The translations under genes were made by a program, and so were the position numbers. The notes beneath the pieces were generated by a model. It was not told the DNA's origin and made no database searches. It saw only the letters and a list, made by a program, of their open reading frames with translations. Shown one piece after another: positions 62,644 through 64,000 of a stretch of 64,000 bases of DNA. The stretch is taken from the NCBI RefSeq assembly GCF_022827545.1, contig NZ_CP094670.1, forward strand, positions 1-64,000, read 5' to 3'. The first letter of the stretch is position 1. Each line of letters opens with the position of its first letter. The DNA comes from Hymenobacter tibetensis (GTDB lineage Bacteria > Bacteroidota > Bacteroidia > Cytophagales > Hymenobacteraceae).

Positions 62644-63522
62644 TCAGCCGCCTTTCGGCATTCCGCCGGTCACTTCCAGCAAGCTACCAGTGGAGTAGCT
62701 ACCGTCTTGCGAGGCGAAATACACGTAGGCTGGCGCCAGCTCTTCGGGTTGTCCGGGCCGGCCGAGCATGGTTTCGTCGCCGAACTTTTTCAGGTCTTCC
62801 TTGAGCATCGTGCCCGGAATGAGGGGCGTCCAGATGGGGCCTGGCAACACTGCATTCACCCGGATTTTCTTGTCGCCGAGGTAAGCCGCCAAGCTTTTGG
62901 TGAAGATGTGGATGGCGCCTTTGGTGGCCGCATAATCAATCTGGTGCTTGTTGCCCACTATCCCAGCAATGCTACCCGTGTTGATGATGGAGTCGCCTTC
63001 ATTCATGTATGGGAGCACCGATTGGGCCATGAAGATGTACCCTTTGATATTAGTATCGAACGTGCGGTGAATGTTCTCCTCCGGGATGGTCTCGAAATGC
63101 TCGTAGCCTTGCTGATACGCCGCGTTGTTCACCAGGATGTTGATGGCGCCTAACTCGGCGTTGGTTTGGCGGGCCGCCTCGCGGCAGGCGTCGCCGGAGC
63201 GTACATCGGCTTGAATGGCCAGAAACTTGCGTCCCTGTGCTTCCACCGCTTTGCCGACTACGGCAGCATCTTCGGCGTTGGTTTGGAAGACCACCGCTAC
63301 ATCAGCGCCTTCCATGGCAAAAGCCAACGCCACGGCCCGCCCGATGCCTGAGTCGCCGCCCGTAATCAAGGCTACTTTTCCTTTGAGCTTGCCGGCGGGC
63401 AGGTAATTCGACATATCCCAATCGGGCTGCTCTTTCATGTCCGCCTCGCTCGTGGGATACGCCATGGGCTTGGGGTTTATTTCGCTGTTGGTCGGACGCG
63501 GTTCGTTTTGGTCGGTTGTCAT
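62644..63522 (-). CDS. Short-chain dehydrogenase/reductase (YghA/YhdF-like)
   Basis: 292 residues from the ATG at 63522; the frame to 63603 adds 27 poorly conserved residues. The Rossmann motif TGGDSGIG (54-61), the NNAAYQ segment and the catalytic pattern Ser (NTGSIAG) with YAATKGA (Tyr and Lys) are present. The extended N-terminus (PTSEADMKEQPDWDM...LKGKVALITGG) is typical of the subgroup with YghA and YhdF, often stress-related. It reduces or oxidises small alcohol or carbonyl compounds with NAD(P). It ends at a shared terminator with the STAS-like gene. Confidence 0.92.
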   Translation of the reverse strand: MTTDQNEPRPTNSEINPKPMAYPTSEADMKEQPDWDMSNYLPAGKLKGKVALITGGDSGIGRAVALAFAMEGADVAVVFQTNAEDAAVVGKAVEAQGRKFLAIQADVRSGDACREAARQTNAELGAINILVNNAAYQQGYEHFETIPEENIHRTFDTNIKGYIFMAQSVLPYMNEGDSIINTGSIAGIVGNKHQIDYAATKGAIHIFTKSLAAYLGDKKIRVNAVLPGPIWTPLIPGTMLKEDLKKFGDETMLGRPGQPEELAPAYVYFASQDGSYSTGSLLEVTGGMPKGG

Positions 63523-63611
63523 AGGTTGGAACGCTTGGGTTGTTGGGAAGAGTACGGAAAACACCATGCGCGGACTGGTAACCCCCAAATGTTGTTTGCA
63601 CAACGGTTCAG

Positions 63612-64000
63612 TTAGTGCTCGTTTGGGTGCGAACCAGCTGCCGGCACATCAGGGGTTTCTTCGGGCCGGGAGGAGTGATGCGCATGTACGCGGCTGTCCT
63701 GGCCCGCCAGTTCCTGCTTGAGCCCATTCACCGCGCAGATAAACGACGAGTGCACAAACGTCTGGGGGAAATTGCCCAACATCTGTTCCCCGCTATCCAC
63801 CCCGGCTTCTTCCGCGAAAAAGCCGAGGTCGTTCTGGTACTGCAGCACCGCTTCCAGAATCTGCTGGGTTTTGTCTAGCTGGCCGGCTACGGCGTAGTAG
63901 TGCGCCATCCAGCAAGTGCCAGCCAGAAATGCCCCTTCCTGGTGCGCGTCAAACTCTTCTAGCCGGCGCCAGTACAAGTTGTCGTGGCTCCAGTGCTGCT
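63612..64000 (-). CDS. GH15-family glycosidase, C-terminal part (runs off the window)
   Basis: Only the 3' 389 nt are in the window; the frame is open to the edge, so the true start lies beyond 64000. The visible part reads ...HWSHDNLYWRRLEEFD...GAFLAGTCWMAHYYAVAG...GFFAEE, then GEQMLGNFPQTFVHSSFICAVNGL. That is the conserved end of GH15 (glucoamylase/trehalase-like) enzymes of the bacterial DUF5911-type group. It would hydrolyse alpha-glucosides or trehalose. It ends 90 nt upstream of the SDR start, in the same direction, and may share its transcript. Confidence 0.8.
   Translation of the reverse strand, partial: QHWSHDNLYWRRLEEFDAHQEGAFLAGTCWMAHYYAVAGQLDKTQQILEAVLQYQNDLGFFAEEAGVDSGEQMLGNFPQTFVHSSFICAVNGLKQELAGQDSRVHAHHSSRPEETPDVPAAGSHPNEH

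Overview
The window looks like part of a large plasmid or chromid of a Bacteroidota bacterium, most likely Cytophagales and Hymenobacter-like. Four things point to Bacteroidota: type IX secretion C-terminal sorting domains, a TonB receptor with a carboxypeptidase-regulatory N-terminal extension, HAE1-type and HME-type RND efflux sets, and at least one promoter matching the Bacteroidota -7 box TAnnTTTG. The genus is inference. The extrachromosomal call rests on an iteron array (29770-30334), a Rep_3-type initiator (30403-31620), a dense repeat region that looks like a centromere or operator (31806-32158), parA (32203-32994) and an overlapping ribbon-helix-helix partner gene (32984-33481). No tRNA, rRNA, transposase or CRISPR array was found.

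Layout. 0.7-6.7 kb (+): a translationally coupled two-gene operon with a protein carrying three TIR-like modules and a membrane-anchored STAND NTPase; this is a candidate defence/NAD-depletion system. 6.7-10.8 kb (-): a secreted T9SS protein with delta-60 beta-propeller repeats. 10.9-19.2 kb (-): an unusual four-gene cluster. It has a 1527-residue protein with ten 29-residue repeats, a GH108 lysozyme-like muramidase, a SLOG(LSDAT)-SLATT membrane protein and an L,D-transpeptidase-like protein. 20.3-26.0 kb (+): a complete HAE1 RND multidrug pump (adaptor, permease, outer-membrane factor). 27.4-29.4 kb (+): an RsbQ-like hydrolase overlapping a PAS histidine kinase. 29.7-33.5 kb: replication and partition.

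33.8-35.9 kb (+): aldo/keto reductase and an AraC regulator. 36-40.5 kb (-): a metal- or siderophore-uptake set (small Cys-rich secreted protein, TonB-dependent receptor, PepSY membrane protein). 40.8-52.8 kb: mostly secreted degradative proteins, namely a T9SS protein with two CBM3 domains, a DNA/RNA non-specific endonuclease, an M1 aminopeptidase and a PL1-like pectate lyase; it also holds a decayed TonB C-terminal-domain pseudogene. 53.2-61.4 kb (+): a two-component system followed by a Cus/Czc-type heavy-metal efflux operon. Its promoter region has four 11-bp-spaced direct repeats ending just before a -7-like box. 61.6-64 kb: two small STAS/SEC14-like proteins, an SDR oxidoreductase and the 3' part of a GH15 glycosidase that runs off the window.

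Together this is an accessory replicon carrying detoxification (two RND systems), nutrient scavenging and polymer degradation, and two candidate conflict modules. The cluster at 10.9-19.2 kb and the TIR/STAND operon are the best candidates for undescribed systems. Start codons were often moved inward from the longest open frame to an ATG (or GTG) that gives a sensible N-terminus or signal peptide; each such choice is stated.
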